The position numbers and the translations under genes are program-made. From CAVYXK01 sp963708245 (GTDB lineage: Bacteria; Pseudomonadota; Alphaproteobacteria; Acetobacterales; Acetobacteraceae): DNA of 64,000 nt. Position 1 is the first letter of the stretch; every line of letters begins with the position of its first letter. The stretch spans positions 5,890,001 through 5,954,000 of the forward strand of contig OY970201.1 of assembly GCA_963708245.1 (NCBI GenBank), read 5' to 3'. Below, in pieces: positions 1 through 9,076 of the stretch. Under the pieces are notes generated by a model that was not told the DNA's origin, did not search any database, and worked only from the letters and a program-made list of their open reading frames with translations.

Positions 1-536
1 AGCTCTATATGCAATAGGCGTGATCGGATTTGCTCCGCGGACTCCGGAACGGCTTGATGGTCCGGGATATTCCCTATTAGCCGCCCCAGTAGGGTCCGGA
101 GAGGTTCGGCTGGGGCCGGTTTTTCAAACCGAACGAACCAGTCAGCGGCGAATTCCTCGACTGGATCGCCGAGGTAACGTCCCATTCGGTGGACCGCGAT
201 CCCCGCGCCACGCAGGCGAGCCGCCGCTGCCTCGGCGTCAATCGCTGATCCGGCCAGCAGCAAATACGCGTCCTGCTCGCCATCGATGATCGCGAACTGC
301 GCTCTGGCGCCCATCACTGCGGCAGGCTTGCAGAGCCCCGGTGCGACCGCCTCGCCGTCGATATCGATCGAGCCTGCCTCGCCAACTGGGTAGACCAGCC
401 CGCTCCAGAGCACCCCAGACCGGCCGTCCGGCAGGAGTAACGGACGGCAGCGGGCAGTCTCGATGCTCCGTGACCCATCGTTAACGATGACCTCAAGAAA
501 CTCAGCTAGGTGTGACCCAGGCATCGTTGCTACCAT
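1..536 (-). CDS. Unknown protein, 5' part only, divergent from zorA
   Basis: Reading the minus strand from the ATG at 536 gives an uninterrupted frame of at least 178 codons that leaves the window at base 1, so the gene is cut at its 3' end. A second ATG at 524 is also possible; neither has a convincing ribosome binding site. The protein begins MVATMPGSHLAEFLEVIV and later has segments such as AIIDGEQDAYLLLAG and FAADWFVRFEKP. I recognise no family, signal peptide or membrane segment; it looks like a soluble alpha/beta protein. It starts about 35 bp from zorA on the opposite strand, so the two genes must share or interleave their promoters. Its position beside Zorya makes a defence or regulatory role possible, but that is only inference from location. 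Confidence 0.6.
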   Translation of the reverse strand, partial: MVATMPGSHLAEFLEVIVNDGSRSIETARCRPLLLPDGRSGVLWSGLVYPVGEAGSIDIDGEAVAPGLCKPAAVMGARAQFAIIDGEQDAYLLLAGSAIDAEAAAARLRGAGIAVHRMGRYLGDPVEEFAADWFVRFEKPAPAEPLRTLLGRLIGNIPDHQAVPESAEQIRSRLLHIE

Positions 537-571
537 GCGTCGATCCGGAGGGATTAAGGATTATAAAGCCG

Positions 572-2251
572 GTGCTTGCAATCAGCGATCTCATTCAGCA
601 GCCAGCCACCCTCTGGACTATCGTTGCTGTTTTGTCCACTTGGGCCGTGGCGTCCGGCTGCTTCGCCCTGAAAGGGATCTGGCGCACGAAGCGTGCCATC
701 CGCATGGCGCGGGCGCGGATCAGCCGCCTGCCGGACCCATCCGCCTTCACAGGCGAGTACGAGGAAGTCTCCGCCGACCTCGCAACCCTCGACCTGATCG
801 GTCCCCGGTGGCGGGTATTTCGCGAGACCCTTCTGATTGATGGCGCCGGACGCCGGCCGGTGCGCGCCACCATATCAGCCGAGAACTGGTTCAACACCTC
901 GCTTCTGCAGGACGCGAACCTCGACCTCCGCTACCACGCAGCCTTGCCGAGCCTTCTTGTTGGGGCCGGTCTCCTCTTTACTTTCTTGGGACTGACCTTC
1001 GCCCTGCGGAAGGCAGGCGCAGTCGTCGCGGACAACGTAAGCCTTTCTGATCGCAATCACGCGCTTCAGCAGTTGTTGGACCTGGCGTCTTTTAAGTTCG
1101 TAACCTCCGTGGCAGGTTTGGCTCTCTCAATTGGATATGCTCTGTTTTGGAAACAAGCCTGCATGCGGGCAGTGGACCGGGAGATAGCCGGCCTCGTTCA
1201 GGATCTGCACAAGCGCATCCCTCTCTACACTGAACTCGCGGCGCAGGAGGAAGCCAATACCGTTGCTGAGCGCCAGCTTGCGCAGTTGGAGACCTTCTCG
1301 ACGGACCTCGCTGTCGCGATCGGGGAGAAGCTGGACTCCGCATTCGATCAGCGCCTGGGTGAGCATATCGCGCCGCTGCGGGAGGCGCTGGAGCGCCTGG
1401 CTTCCCGTACCTCGGAAGACAATACTGCCGCGCTGCAGCGGATGCTTGACGTGTTCCTCGAGCGCCTCCAGGGCGGTGCGGGGAGCAGGATGGAGGGTGT
1501 CGCGGAACGGCTCGAAACTCTGGGCGAGAGCCTCAAAGGGCTCGAAACCGGCTTGCGTGATGTAGCGGGACACATGGCGGACGGTGCCGGTGCCATGGCG
1601 CAACGTCTGGGTGAAGGCGCCGAGGCCGCATTAACCCGCATCACGGATCAAATGAATGGCTTGGCGCAAACTCTCAGCGAAGTCGCGCTACAGACACGTA
1701 CTGCGGGCGCCGACGCAGGCAGCGAGATGGCGACCCGCATCAAGGATGCCGCCTCTCAGTTCGAAGGCGCTATAGTGAAGCTGGTCACCGAGGCTGATAC
1801 ACTAGCTGCTAGAATTGGAGAACTGCAGCAGGCGGCGGGCGAAACTACCCCAGCCTTGCTAGCCAGCGCGGGAGACTTGCGAGCGGCCAGCGAGACGGCC
1901 CTCGCAAGCGTGCAACCCCTCCGCGAGGTCGCCCAGACGGTCACGACAGCGGTCCAGCAGATCGGCGGTGCCGCCGAACGGCTGCAAGCTGCCGAACACG
2001 GCGCAGAAGCCACCGCTCTGGCTCTAACAGCCGCCGCCCAGAAATTCGATGGCTTGGATCGCGAGCTTGGCAAGGTTCTTGAGCAGCTCAGCCGAGGTTT
2101 ACAGGGATTCACGAAAGAGGTCGAGAAAGTTGTCGTCGGGACCGATCAGAATCTCGCAAAGGCAGCAACCCAGCTTGGAAGCGCGATCCGACAACTTGAG
2201 GAAGCGCTTGAAGACCATCACCCGGCGGCGGCAAAGGTGGTGAGAGCTTAG
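572..2251 (+). CDS. zorA: Zorya anti-phage protein ZorA (MotA-like stator with long helical tail)
   Basis: ZorA is the MotA-like inner-membrane subunit of the ZorAB proton-driven complex of the Zorya anti-phage system. Numbered from GTG 572 (559 aa), there is a membrane helix near 14-34, a paired MotA-type helix near 124-145 with the hallmark LPSLLVGAGLLFTFLG, and another near 174-193. After that come about 360 residues of Ala/Glu/Leu-rich, probably coiled-coil tail, matching the long cytoplasmic ZorA tail known from the family. The frame is open from GTG 512, but that start would overlap the divergent gene; GTG 572 has AAGGA 11 bases upstream and places the first helix close to the N-terminus, so I prefer it. 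The stop is one base before zorB. Family call is firm, start is not. Confidence 0.93.
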   Translation: MLAISDLIQQPATLWTIVAVLSTWAVASGCFALKGIWRTKRAIRMARARISRLPDPSAFTGEYEEVSADLATLDLIGPRWRVFRETLLIDGAGRRPVRATISAENWFNTSLLQDANLDLRYHAALPSLLVGAGLLFTFLGLTFALRKAGAVVADNVSLSDRNHALQQLLDLASFKFVTSVAGLALSIGYALFWKQACMRAVDREIAGLVQDLHKRIPLYTELAAQEEANTVAERQLAQLETFSTDLAVAIGEKLDSAFDQRLGEHIAPLREALERLASRTSEDNTAALQRMLDVFLERLQGGAGSRMEGVAERLETLGESLKGLETGLRDVAGHMADGAGAMAQRLGEGAEAALTRITDQMNGLAQTLSEVALQTRTAGADAGSEMATRIKDAASQFEGAIVKLVTEADTLAARIGELQQAAGETTPALLASAGDLRAASETALASVQPLREVAQTVTTAVQQIGGAAERLQAAEHGAEATALALTAAAQKFDGLDRELGKVLEQLSRGLQGFTKEVEKVVVGTDQNLAKAATQLGSAIRQLEEALEDHHPAAAKVVRA

Positions 2252-2252
2252 A

Positions 2253-3158
2253 ATGCGATTTACGCGAGCAGATTATGAGGACGCGGAAGAGGGTTACTTC
2301 GCATCGATCAGCGATCTGATGATCGGGATTCTCTTCGTCTTCTTGCTGATGTTGACCGTATTCGCAATCAATTTCCACCAGGCAGAGCACGATCAGGTGG
2401 TGAAACTTGAGGAGCTGAAAAAGACGCAACGCGCACTCAGTCATCAGACGCAACTGGCAGAGCGCCAACGTGAGGAGGCTGAAAGACAAAAGACGAAAAA
2501 CGACAAGCTGAAGATGCTTCTGGGGCAAGCACAAGCAGAAATGGAGCGCGAGATCAATTTACGCGAGCGCGCACGCGAATCACTTTTAGCCACCCTGCAA
2601 CAACAACTGAGCGCACGCGGCATACAGGTCGTAATCGACCGGCGCTCCGGGGTGCTGCGGTTAGCGGGGGATCTGCTGTTCGCAACCGGCAGCGCTGTAT
2701 TGAACGATGACGCGCTTCGGACAGTACATGCCTTGGCAGAGGTGATGGCATCGACGATGCCCTGCTATGCCGCGGGGACACCAGGCGGTTGCGACCATGC
2801 CGCCGCGCCCGTGCTGGAAACCGTGCTGATCGAGGGCCATACCGACCATCGCCCTTTCAATGGAGCGTCCCATTTCCGCGACAACGATCAGCTTTCGACT
2901 GAGCGCGCCCTGGCGGTTTTTGCGGAACTTCGCCGCGCTCAGCCTGCACTGGATTCTCTACGTAATACAGACGGCCTGCAGCTACTCGGGGCTGCCGGGT
3001 ACGGCGACCGGCGTCCGCTGCCGGACGCGCAGGGCACCACTGAAGACGACTTCCGCAAGAATCGGCGCATCGATATTCGCTTCGTGCTCACGTCCCGCAC
3101 CTCGGACGAACTGCAACGCCTGCGCGATCAGATCCGGCAGGCGATCGAAGCACCATGA
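2253..3158 (+). CDS. zorB: Zorya anti-phage protein ZorB (MotB/OmpA-like stator subunit)
   Basis: ZorB is the MotB-like partner of ZorA; with it, it forms a proton-conducting membrane motor anchored to peptidoglycan. The 301-aa protein has a short acidic N-terminus, then SISDLMIGILF with Asp21 at the place of the proton-carrying aspartate. A single membrane helix (about 22-42), a charged coiled coil (about 45-120) and a C-terminal OmpA-like peptidoglycan-binding domain (about 190-285) follow. The OmpA domain shows VLIEGHTD, the STERA stretch and FRKNRRIDIRF. The ATG follows the zorA stop by one base and its own stop overlaps the zorC start as ATGA, so translation is probably coupled across the operon. 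All residues expected for a working stator are present. Confidence 0.95.
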   Translation: MRFTRADYEDAEEGYFASISDLMIGILFVFLLMLTVFAINFHQAEHDQVVKLEELKKTQRALSHQTQLAERQREEAERQKTKNDKLKMLLGQAQAEMEREINLRERARESLLATLQQQLSARGIQVVIDRRSGVLRLAGDLLFATGSAVLNDDALRTVHALAEVMASTMPCYAAGTPGGCDHAAAPVLETVLIEGHTDHRPFNGASHFRDNDQLSTERALAVFAELRRAQPALDSLRNTDGLQLLGAAGYGDRRPLPDAQGTTEDDFRKNRRIDIRFVLTSRTSDELQRLRDQIRQAIEAP

Positions 3159-4564
3159 GCGGCTACGCATTTGAGGCGCTGCGACTTCTTGAAGCTGCAG
3201 TAATCGCACTCCCAAGTCGCCGGAGTTTGCCTCCTGAGCCGGCGACTGCGCGGATGTTGCGAGAGATCGGCGCGGCGCAATCGGCTCCCGCACGTCCCGC
3301 TGACCAGTTTCTAGAGGGAGTTCGTCTCCGCTTAGGTGACGGTAGCGAATCGCCTCGGGACCTTCGCTATGCGCCCTGGATTTTGTGGCATGGCAATCCG
3401 CAGGCAATTGGGTTCCCCGGACTGCTTGAACGTGTCGTGAAGCAGGCCATCGAGCGCCGGAGCACTCTTCGTAACCTTATCGAGGCTTGGCTGCGTGACT
3501 TCGCAGTGGATCAACGCGGGGTCCGCGAGACGGGCCTGGCAATCGTCGCACTACTACAGAATAACACCGATGCGCGCTTGGATATCTGGCGAAACGCTCA
3601 AACGCGCTTCCACATGTTCGACCCGTTGGTAGGGCCTCGGGGCATCGTAACTGCAGTATTGGGTAACCAACGGCCTGTTACGGAGGTGCTTGCGTCACTG
3701 GGCTTCGTTGACGAACTGCGCGCGACTGGCGGATATATGCGGGCGGTCCACGATGAGTGCCTGGCTCATTTTCCGAGACTGCTTCGCGGCCCGGACGTAG
3801 CAGATCAGTTTGGCTGTGCCGTCGCTCTATTGACTCACGGAAAACAGCTTCGCTTTCCGGATGCACGGCGTAGTATCGCGCAATCCTTGCTTGGGCCATG
3901 GACTGACGGGCGTCAATCTCCATCCCTCGAAGCACAGGGCCTCGTGAAGGACTTCGTGTTGAAGTACATCGGGCATCCCCGGTTGCAGCCCCACCTCTGG
4001 ATTGGGGCAGATGCCGAATCGGCAGTCGTACGGGGCTGGTTGGCACGTGCAACATTGCAGCTCTTCTTCCGATTGATCGCTGAGCATGCACCTGATTCAT
4101 GGCAATATAGGCAGGCATTCTGGTTGTCGTGCCTGAACAAAGGCGCAATTGCCGATGCCTGGCTTGCACTTGGACCCCGCGTGCATGCCTCGGCCCTGGC
4201 CCGAAAACAACTCGGCGATGCCTTCGGCGAGCTTGCCGGAAGTAGCGGTGATCAGTCGGTGCTGTTGCTACGAATTGGTCCGATCATTCTGGCCGAGTGG
4301 AGTCACAACGGCAAGCTCCGTGCATGGCCGGTTCACCGAGCACCGAAGCTCTACGAGCGCACATATCATCGGGCGGAGCTGATTAAAAATGGGTTACCAT
4401 TCCCGGCGGACCCTATACGACCGTTTGCCGTTGCGAGCGGTTCAGATCACTCCGGCCTCATGCATGTTGGATCGGCAACCGGGGTCTGGCAGCGCCGTGC
4501 TGCTGCGCTCCTGGCAGAGCATGCGGGCATCACACTGTTCCCAACGGACTGGCAGGTGCGATGA
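3155..4564 (+). CDS. zorC: Zorya anti-phage protein ZorC (EH-signature domain)
   Basis: This 469-aa soluble protein sits between zorB and a SNF2 helicase gene, exactly where type I Zorya operons carry zorC. ZorC proteins have an EH_Signature domain and are thought to bind DNA at sites of phage invasion together with ZorD. I see no signal peptide or membrane helix. The C-terminal part contains a conserved-looking block with VLLLRIGPIILAEWSHNGKL and ERTYHRAELI, of the kind found in the EH-signature region; the N-terminal half is helical and unremarkable. It starts in an ATGA overlap with the zorB stop and ends in an ATGA overlap with the zorD start. The call depends on operon position plus overall architecture, since ZorC is the least conserved member of the system. 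Confidence 0.88.
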   Translation: MSGYAFEALRLLEAAVIALPSRRSLPPEPATARMLREIGAAQSAPARPADQFLEGVRLRLGDGSESPRDLRYAPWILWHGNPQAIGFPGLLERVVKQAIERRSTLRNLIEAWLRDFAVDQRGVRETGLAIVALLQNNTDARLDIWRNAQTRFHMFDPLVGPRGIVTAVLGNQRPVTEVLASLGFVDELRATGGYMRAVHDECLAHFPRLLRGPDVADQFGCAVALLTHGKQLRFPDARRSIAQSLLGPWTDGRQSPSLEAQGLVKDFVLKYIGHPRLQPHLWIGADAESAVVRGWLARATLQLFFRLIAEHAPDSWQYRQAFWLSCLNKGAIADAWLALGPRVHASALARKQLGDAFGELAGSSGDQSVLLLRIGPIILAEWSHNGKLRAWPVHRAPKLYERTYHRAELIKNGLPFPADPIRPFAVASGSDHSGLMHVGSATGVWQRRAAALLAEHAGITLFPTDWQVR

Positions 4565-7419
4565 CTTACCGATTTCAGCACGCGATCACCAAGCCGTTTA
4601 CCGAACTTCGTCTGCTCGGACCAGGTGGCGAAATCGCATTCGACGATTGGGCGATCGAGGCTCCGCTCTCATTTGCAGCCGGTATCAGGTTGGCCCAGCG
4701 TCTGCGCGGTGCGGACGCAGCGATTGACGACGGAACGGTCCTGCACATCGAACACTCCGCTATCGCCGGACTAAGCACGCGCGAGGCCGGGCTGATCGGA
4801 TTGCCGCAAGTGGCGGACGCCGTAGCGGTTATCAGCACGCGCGGAGTTCTAACGAGGCCCGATTTCCAAGTCGAAATGTCATGGAGACGGCCAAGCGGGC
4901 AGGCGATCGCTGGCGTCGAGCGATGCGGAGCCTGGCTGCACATTGGCACCACATGGCATCGGATCCCGCACGAATTGTTCGCGATTGCCGAACTCATCGA
5001 AAAACTTACGGAACTTCCCGCGGCGGACACAGCGACACGGATGCGCGTGATTGCGGAGTTGCGCGAGAGCCTCCCGGCCGCCGAGCTGTCGGGGAAGGCG
5101 ACCAGCTCCGGAATCATCGGCACAATGACCATCGCCGTCGCGGATGCGTTCTCCCTTGACCTTACCGACGAGGGTCCGCGTAGCCGGCTGGTGCCGATCC
5201 TTCATCGGGGCGAGCAGCAAGACCCCGCGCCACTACTCTCCCCGGAACAGCAGCGAATCTTCGGGGACGACCAGTTCAACCGCTTTAGCGATGCTCGCGG
5301 CTTGTATCCGCTGGGCAGTGGCGCCTACGTCGTGCTCACGCCCCCGTTGCGTGCGGCATTATCCGAGGTTCGACGCGTCCAGTCCGAGCCGCTAGCGACC
5401 AAACGAGCGTTGCTGGCCGCCCCGCGCGCGTTCCTTCGTCAGACGCTGGGCGACGATGCGGACACCACGCTGTTGGACGGTCTCGTTCGGGAAACGCCCG
5501 CCTATGCCGAGCGCGTGCTCGGTCTCGGTTTGTGGCAGGCGCGAGTCGTCCCGTGGGTTTCTTTGGGAGGCAACGACTGGCTTGGCCCGGGTGGCCGTGA
5601 ACGCGGCGCTACGAAGCCCCGGCGTGGATTACTGGTTCAGGACGAGATGGTTCCGCTCACCCAGGAACAAGCGGCGGATTTACGTAGGGGAGTGGAAGCC
5701 GCGATTACCGCGGGGGAGCGCGTAGTTCCTTTCGCTGTCAATGGGCGTACGATCATAATTCCGGCTGACGCGCAGACGCTTGTCGCCCTCGCGGCTCTAG
5801 AAGAACAAGCGCCCACCCGCTCGTCCGGCAGGCCGGCGGAAGCAGAACCTGCAACGGTGCTGCTGATTGCCCCAAATGAGAACGAGGTAGAGATTGAGGC
5901 CCAATGGACGCCACGTTCATGGCATGACAGTTCATTGCCCGGCTGCCTGCGGACACTGCTGAAAGCGCATCAGAAGGATGGGCTGCGCTGGCTGCAAGCG
6001 GCATGGCGGGAAGGCCGGCCAGGAGTGTTGCTGGCTGACGACATGGGGCTTGGCAAAACGTTGCAAGCCCTCACGTTCTTTGCCTGGATGCGTGAAGGGA
6101 TGAAGGCGGGGCAGATCGCGCGCGCACCGCTGCTCATCGTTGCCCCGACCGGACTGCTTGAGAACTGGCGGCAGGAGCATGATCAGCATCTAGCCGCACC
6201 CGGACTGGGAAAGTTGCTCCGTGCGTATGGAAGGGACCTCGCCGACTATCGCCACGTTGACGAGGACGGCCGGCCCCGTGTCAGCACCAAGGCGTTGCAG
6301 GAGGCCGACTGTGTCCTGACCACCTACGAAACCTTGCGCGACTACGATCGCGATTTTGGTCGGGTTAAATTTGCAGCGATCGCTTTCGATGAAGCACAAA
6401 AGATCAAAACCCCAGGCATTCGCCTGACCGATGCCGCCAAGGCAATGAACGCCGAGTTCCGAGTCGCGCTGACCGGCACGCCCGTGGAAAACCGGCTTAG
6501 CGATCTCTGGTGCATTGTGGATACCGTGCATCCCGCCTTCCTCGGCGAGCTGAGGAGATTCAGCGCGCAGTATGAACGCAGCCCTGACCCGGCGGAGTTG
6601 CGTGTGCTGAAGGATCGGCTCGACCGCTCGCGTGGTGGCCGTCCCTCTTTGCTGATGCGCCGCCTGCGTCGCGACCACCTTCCTGACCTTCCTCCATGCG
6701 AGGAAGTGGTCATCAAGGAACATATGCCGCCGCCGCAGCAAGAGGCCTATGAGCAGATCATCCACACAGCACGCAGTTCAAACTCAGGCAACTTACTGAA
6801 AGCACTCGCCGGCCTTCGCGCCGTCAGCCTGCATCCCGCGCCGGACGCCGTATCCGATGATGATACATTCATTGCGGCATCCGCCCGGTTGCGAATTGCC
6901 TTCAATATTCTAGACCAAATTAAAATACGAAACGAGCGTGCTCTAATGTTCCTCGATGATCTCGAGATGCAGGCTCGCCTGGTGACACTCATTCAGAGGC
7001 GATACAAGCTCGCGGCCCCCCCGATGATCATCAATGGCACTGTGCCCGGTTTGAAGCGCCAAGCGCGGGTAAACCAGTTTCAGTCGAACGACTCCAAATT
7101 TGACGTGATGATACTATCGCCCCGCGCAGGGGGTGTTGGCCTTACGCTAACAAGCGCCAACCACGCGATCCATCTGGACCGATGGTGGAACCCCGCGGTC
7201 GAGGACCAATGCACCGGGCGGGTCTTGCGGATCGGGCAAACTCGGCCGGTGACGGTGCATATTCCGCTGGCCGTGTGCCTCGGGCGTCGCTCCTTCGATC
7301 AGAACCTTCACGCGTTGCTGGAGCGCAAGCGCGAGCTGTTCCGGGAGACCCTCATGCCGCCGCCAAAGGTCTCAGACAGTGAGAAATCCGACCTGGCGCA
7401 GGATTCGCTGGGGGCTTGA
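4561..7419 (+). CDS. zorD: Zorya anti-phage protein ZorD (SNF2-type helicase/nuclease)
   Basis: ZorD is the DNA-translocating effector of type I Zorya. The 952-aa protein has a poorly conserved N-terminal half (about 1-450) and a full SNF2 motor in its C-terminal half. The motor carries Walker A ADDMGLGKT (residues 492-500), a DEAQ box at 610-613, ALTGTPVEN, SPRAGGVGLTLT, and motif VI ending GRVLRIGQ (to residue 893). All helicase motifs look intact, so the motor should be active. Family members are reported to degrade DNA; I cannot point to nuclease residues with confidence. Translation is coupled to zorC by ATGA. The stop lies 3 bases from the convergent ybaK-like stop, so the Zorya operon ends flush against core genes. 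No zorE (type II) or zorF/zorG (type III) gene is present, making this type I. Confidence 0.95.
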   Translation: MTYRFQHAITKPFTELRLLGPGGEIAFDDWAIEAPLSFAAGIRLAQRLRGADAAIDDGTVLHIEHSAIAGLSTREAGLIGLPQVADAVAVISTRGVLTRPDFQVEMSWRRPSGQAIAGVERCGAWLHIGTTWHRIPHELFAIAELIEKLTELPAADTATRMRVIAELRESLPAAELSGKATSSGIIGTMTIAVADAFSLDLTDEGPRSRLVPILHRGEQQDPAPLLSPEQQRIFGDDQFNRFSDARGLYPLGSGAYVVLTPPLRAALSEVRRVQSEPLATKRALLAAPRAFLRQTLGDDADTTLLDGLVRETPAYAERVLGLGLWQARVVPWVSLGGNDWLGPGGRERGATKPRRGLLVQDEMVPLTQEQAADLRRGVEAAITAGERVVPFAVNGRTIIIPADAQTLVALAALEEQAPTRSSGRPAEAEPATVLLIAPNENEVEIEAQWTPRSWHDSSLPGCLRTLLKAHQKDGLRWLQAAWREGRPGVLLADDMGLGKTLQALTFFAWMREGMKAGQIARAPLLIVAPTGLLENWRQEHDQHLAAPGLGKLLRAYGRDLADYRHVDEDGRPRVSTKALQEADCVLTTYETLRDYDRDFGRVKFAAIAFDEAQKIKTPGIRLTDAAKAMNAEFRVALTGTPVENRLSDLWCIVDTVHPAFLGELRRFSAQYERSPDPAELRVLKDRLDRSRGGRPSLLMRRLRRDHLPDLPPCEEVVIKEHMPPPQQEAYEQIIHTARSSNSGNLLKALAGLRAVSLHPAPDAVSDDDTFIAASARLRIAFNILDQIKIRNERALMFLDDLEMQARLVTLIQRRYKLAAPPMIINGTVPGLKRQARVNQFQSNDSKFDVMILSPRAGGVGLTLTSANHAIHLDRWWNPAVEDQCTGRVLRIGQTRPVTVHIPLAVCLGRRSFDQNLHALLERKRELFRETLMPPPKVSDSEKSDLAQDSLGA

Positions 7420-7422
7420 ACG

Positions 7423-7908
7423 TCACCTGCTCGCCACCGCTGCCACCCGAGCGCCGGTAATTCGCTGCAGCTCCGCGGCCGTGGTGCGGAACACGTGGCT
7501 CGGCGAGCCGGCGGCGGCCCAGATCGGATCGAGCGCCATCAGGTCCTCGTCCAGCAACAGCAGCGGCGACGTGTGATGGCCCACCGGCGCAACGCCGCCG
7601 ATCGCGAACCCGGTCACATCCCGCACCCAGTCCGCATCGGCGCGTGCCAGTTTCACGCCGAGCACGGCCGCCGCCTTCGCCGGGTCCACCCGGTTGGCGC
7701 CGGAGGTGATGACGACCACCGGCCGCTCGGCGGCACGGAACACAATCGACTTGGCGATCTGCGCTACGGTGCAGCCGACCGCCGCGGCGGCATCGGCAGC
7801 GGTGCGTGTGCTCGTGGGAAATTCGGTGATGGTGTCGGGATGGCCGGCGGCGACCAGGGCCGAGCGCACGCGCTCGACCGAGCCGGCGGCGTTGTCCGAA
7901 GGGGGCAT
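7423..7908 (-). CDS. YbaK/EbsC-family aminoacyl-tRNA deacylase
   Basis: The 161-aa protein belongs to the YbaK / ProRS-editing-domain family, which hydrolyses misacylated tRNAs (typically Cys- or Ala-tRNA(Pro)). Visible family marks are the lysine in QIAKSIVFR (Lys53), the VITSGANRVD strand and the loop GGVAPVGHH, which together form the editing pocket. Length is typical of free-standing YbaK proteins. It is convergent with zorD (three bases between stops) and divergent from hemW, whose GTG start lies two bases from this ATG, so both probably use overlapping promoter sequence. The exact tRNA specificity cannot be read from sequence alone. Confidence 0.9.
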   Translation of the reverse strand: MPPSDNAAGSVERVRSALVAAGHPDTITEFPTSTRTAADAAAAVGCTVAQIAKSIVFRAAERPVVVITSGANRVDPAKAAAVLGVKLARADADWVRDVTGFAIGGVAPVGHHTSPLLLLDEDLMALDPIWAAAGSPSHVFRTTAAELQRITGARVAAVASR

Positions 7909-7909
7909 C

Positions 7910-9076
7910 GTGACGACCTATGGGGCGATGGAACCGCTCGCACTCTATATCCACTGGCCGTTCTGCCTGGCCAAGTGCCCCTATTGCGATTTCAACTCGC
8001 ACGTGCGGGAGACCATCCCGCAGGCGCGCTTCGCCGCGGCGGTGCGAACCGAGCTGGCCTGGGAAGCGGCAAGGCTTGGCCGGCGGAAGCTGGGTTCGAT
8101 CTTCTTCGGCGGCGGCACGCCCAGCCTGATGGAGTCCGCTACCGTCGCCGCGCTCATCGACGACGCACGGCGTCTGTTCGAAGCCGCCGATAACATCGAG
8201 ATCACGCTGGAAGCCAATCCGACCAGTGTCGAGGCCGACCGCCTTGCAGCGTTTCGCGCTGCTGGGGTGAACCGCGTCTCGCTCGGCGTGCAGAGCCTTG
8301 ACCCCGTCGCGTTGCGGATGCTCGGACGGCAGCATTCGGCGGCACAGGCGATCGCCGCGCTGGAAACGGCGCGGCGCCTGTTCCCCCGCGTCTCCTTCGA
8401 CCTGATCTACGCCCGGCCGGACCAGACGGTGACGGCCTGGCGGGCAGAGCTGCTCCAGGCGCTGTCGCTGGCAGCCGATCATCTGTCCCTCTATCAGCTC
8501 ACCATCGAGCCAGGCACCGCGTTCGAGGCGTTACATCGGCGGGGCGAGATCGTGCTGCCAGATCCCGAGACAGCGGCCCAGCTCTACCTGGCAACAGGGG
8601 AAGAAGCGGCGGGCCGGGGGCTGATCGATTATGAGATTTCCAACTATGCGATCGGCGGCGCGGAGAGCCGGCACAATCTGGCCTATTGGCGCTACAGCGA
8701 TTACGCCGGCATCGGACCCGGTGCGCACGGCCGTGTCACGCTGAATGGCGCACTCTTGGCGACCCGGCGACATCGGGCCCCGGAACCCTGGGCAGAACGG
8801 GTCGAGCGGTCCGGCCACGGGACAACGCATGAGGAGCCTGTCGCTCCAGCCGACCGCGCGCGCGAGATGCTGCTGATGGGCCTCAGGCTGCGCGAAGGCG
8901 TCGAGGAAGAACGCTTCGTCCGCCGCACCGGTATGCCGCTCGACGACGCGCTGGACGCCGACGTGCTCCGTCGCGCCGCCGACGAGGGCTATGTCGAGCG
9001 GGCCGGAGGGCGCCTGCGGGCCACGTCCGAGGGACGCTTGCGGCTCGATCGATTACTGGCGGAACTTTTGCGCTGA
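7910..9076 (+). CDS. hemW: Radical SAM heme chaperone HemW (coproporphyrinogen oxidase-like)
   Basis: HemW is a radical-SAM-fold protein that binds heme and delivers it to target proteins; it was long annotated as oxygen-independent coproporphyrinogen III oxidase. The 388-aa protein starts with the family pattern HWPFCLAKCPYCDFN, giving cysteines 19, 23 and 26 for the 4Fe-4S cluster with Phe after the last one, as in HemW. It also has FFGGGTPSLM, NRVSLGVQS and the C-terminal HemN-type winged-helix region. I choose GTG 7910 because AAGGGGG lies six bases before it; ATG 7928 is the alternative and would remove six residues. In many proteobacteria the gene sits beside rdgB and rph; here the left neighbour is the ybaK-like gene and then Zorya. 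The 3' end overlaps the antisense tail of the next gene. Confidence 0.92.
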   Translation: MTTYGAMEPLALYIHWPFCLAKCPYCDFNSHVRETIPQARFAAAVRTELAWEAARLGRRKLGSIFFGGGTPSLMESATVAALIDDARRLFEAADNIEITLEANPTSVEADRLAAFRAAGVNRVSLGVQSLDPVALRMLGRQHSAAQAIAALETARRLFPRVSFDLIYARPDQTVTAWRAELLQALSLAADHLSLYQLTIEPGTAFEALHRRGEIVLPDPETAAQLYLATGEEAAGRGLIDYEISNYAIGGAESRHNLAYWRYSDYAGIGPGAHGRVTLNGALLATRRHRAPEPWAERVERSGHGTTHEEPVAPADRAREMLLMGLRLREGVEEERFVRRTGMPLDDALDADVLRRAADEGYVERAGGRLRATSEGRLRLDRLLAELLR

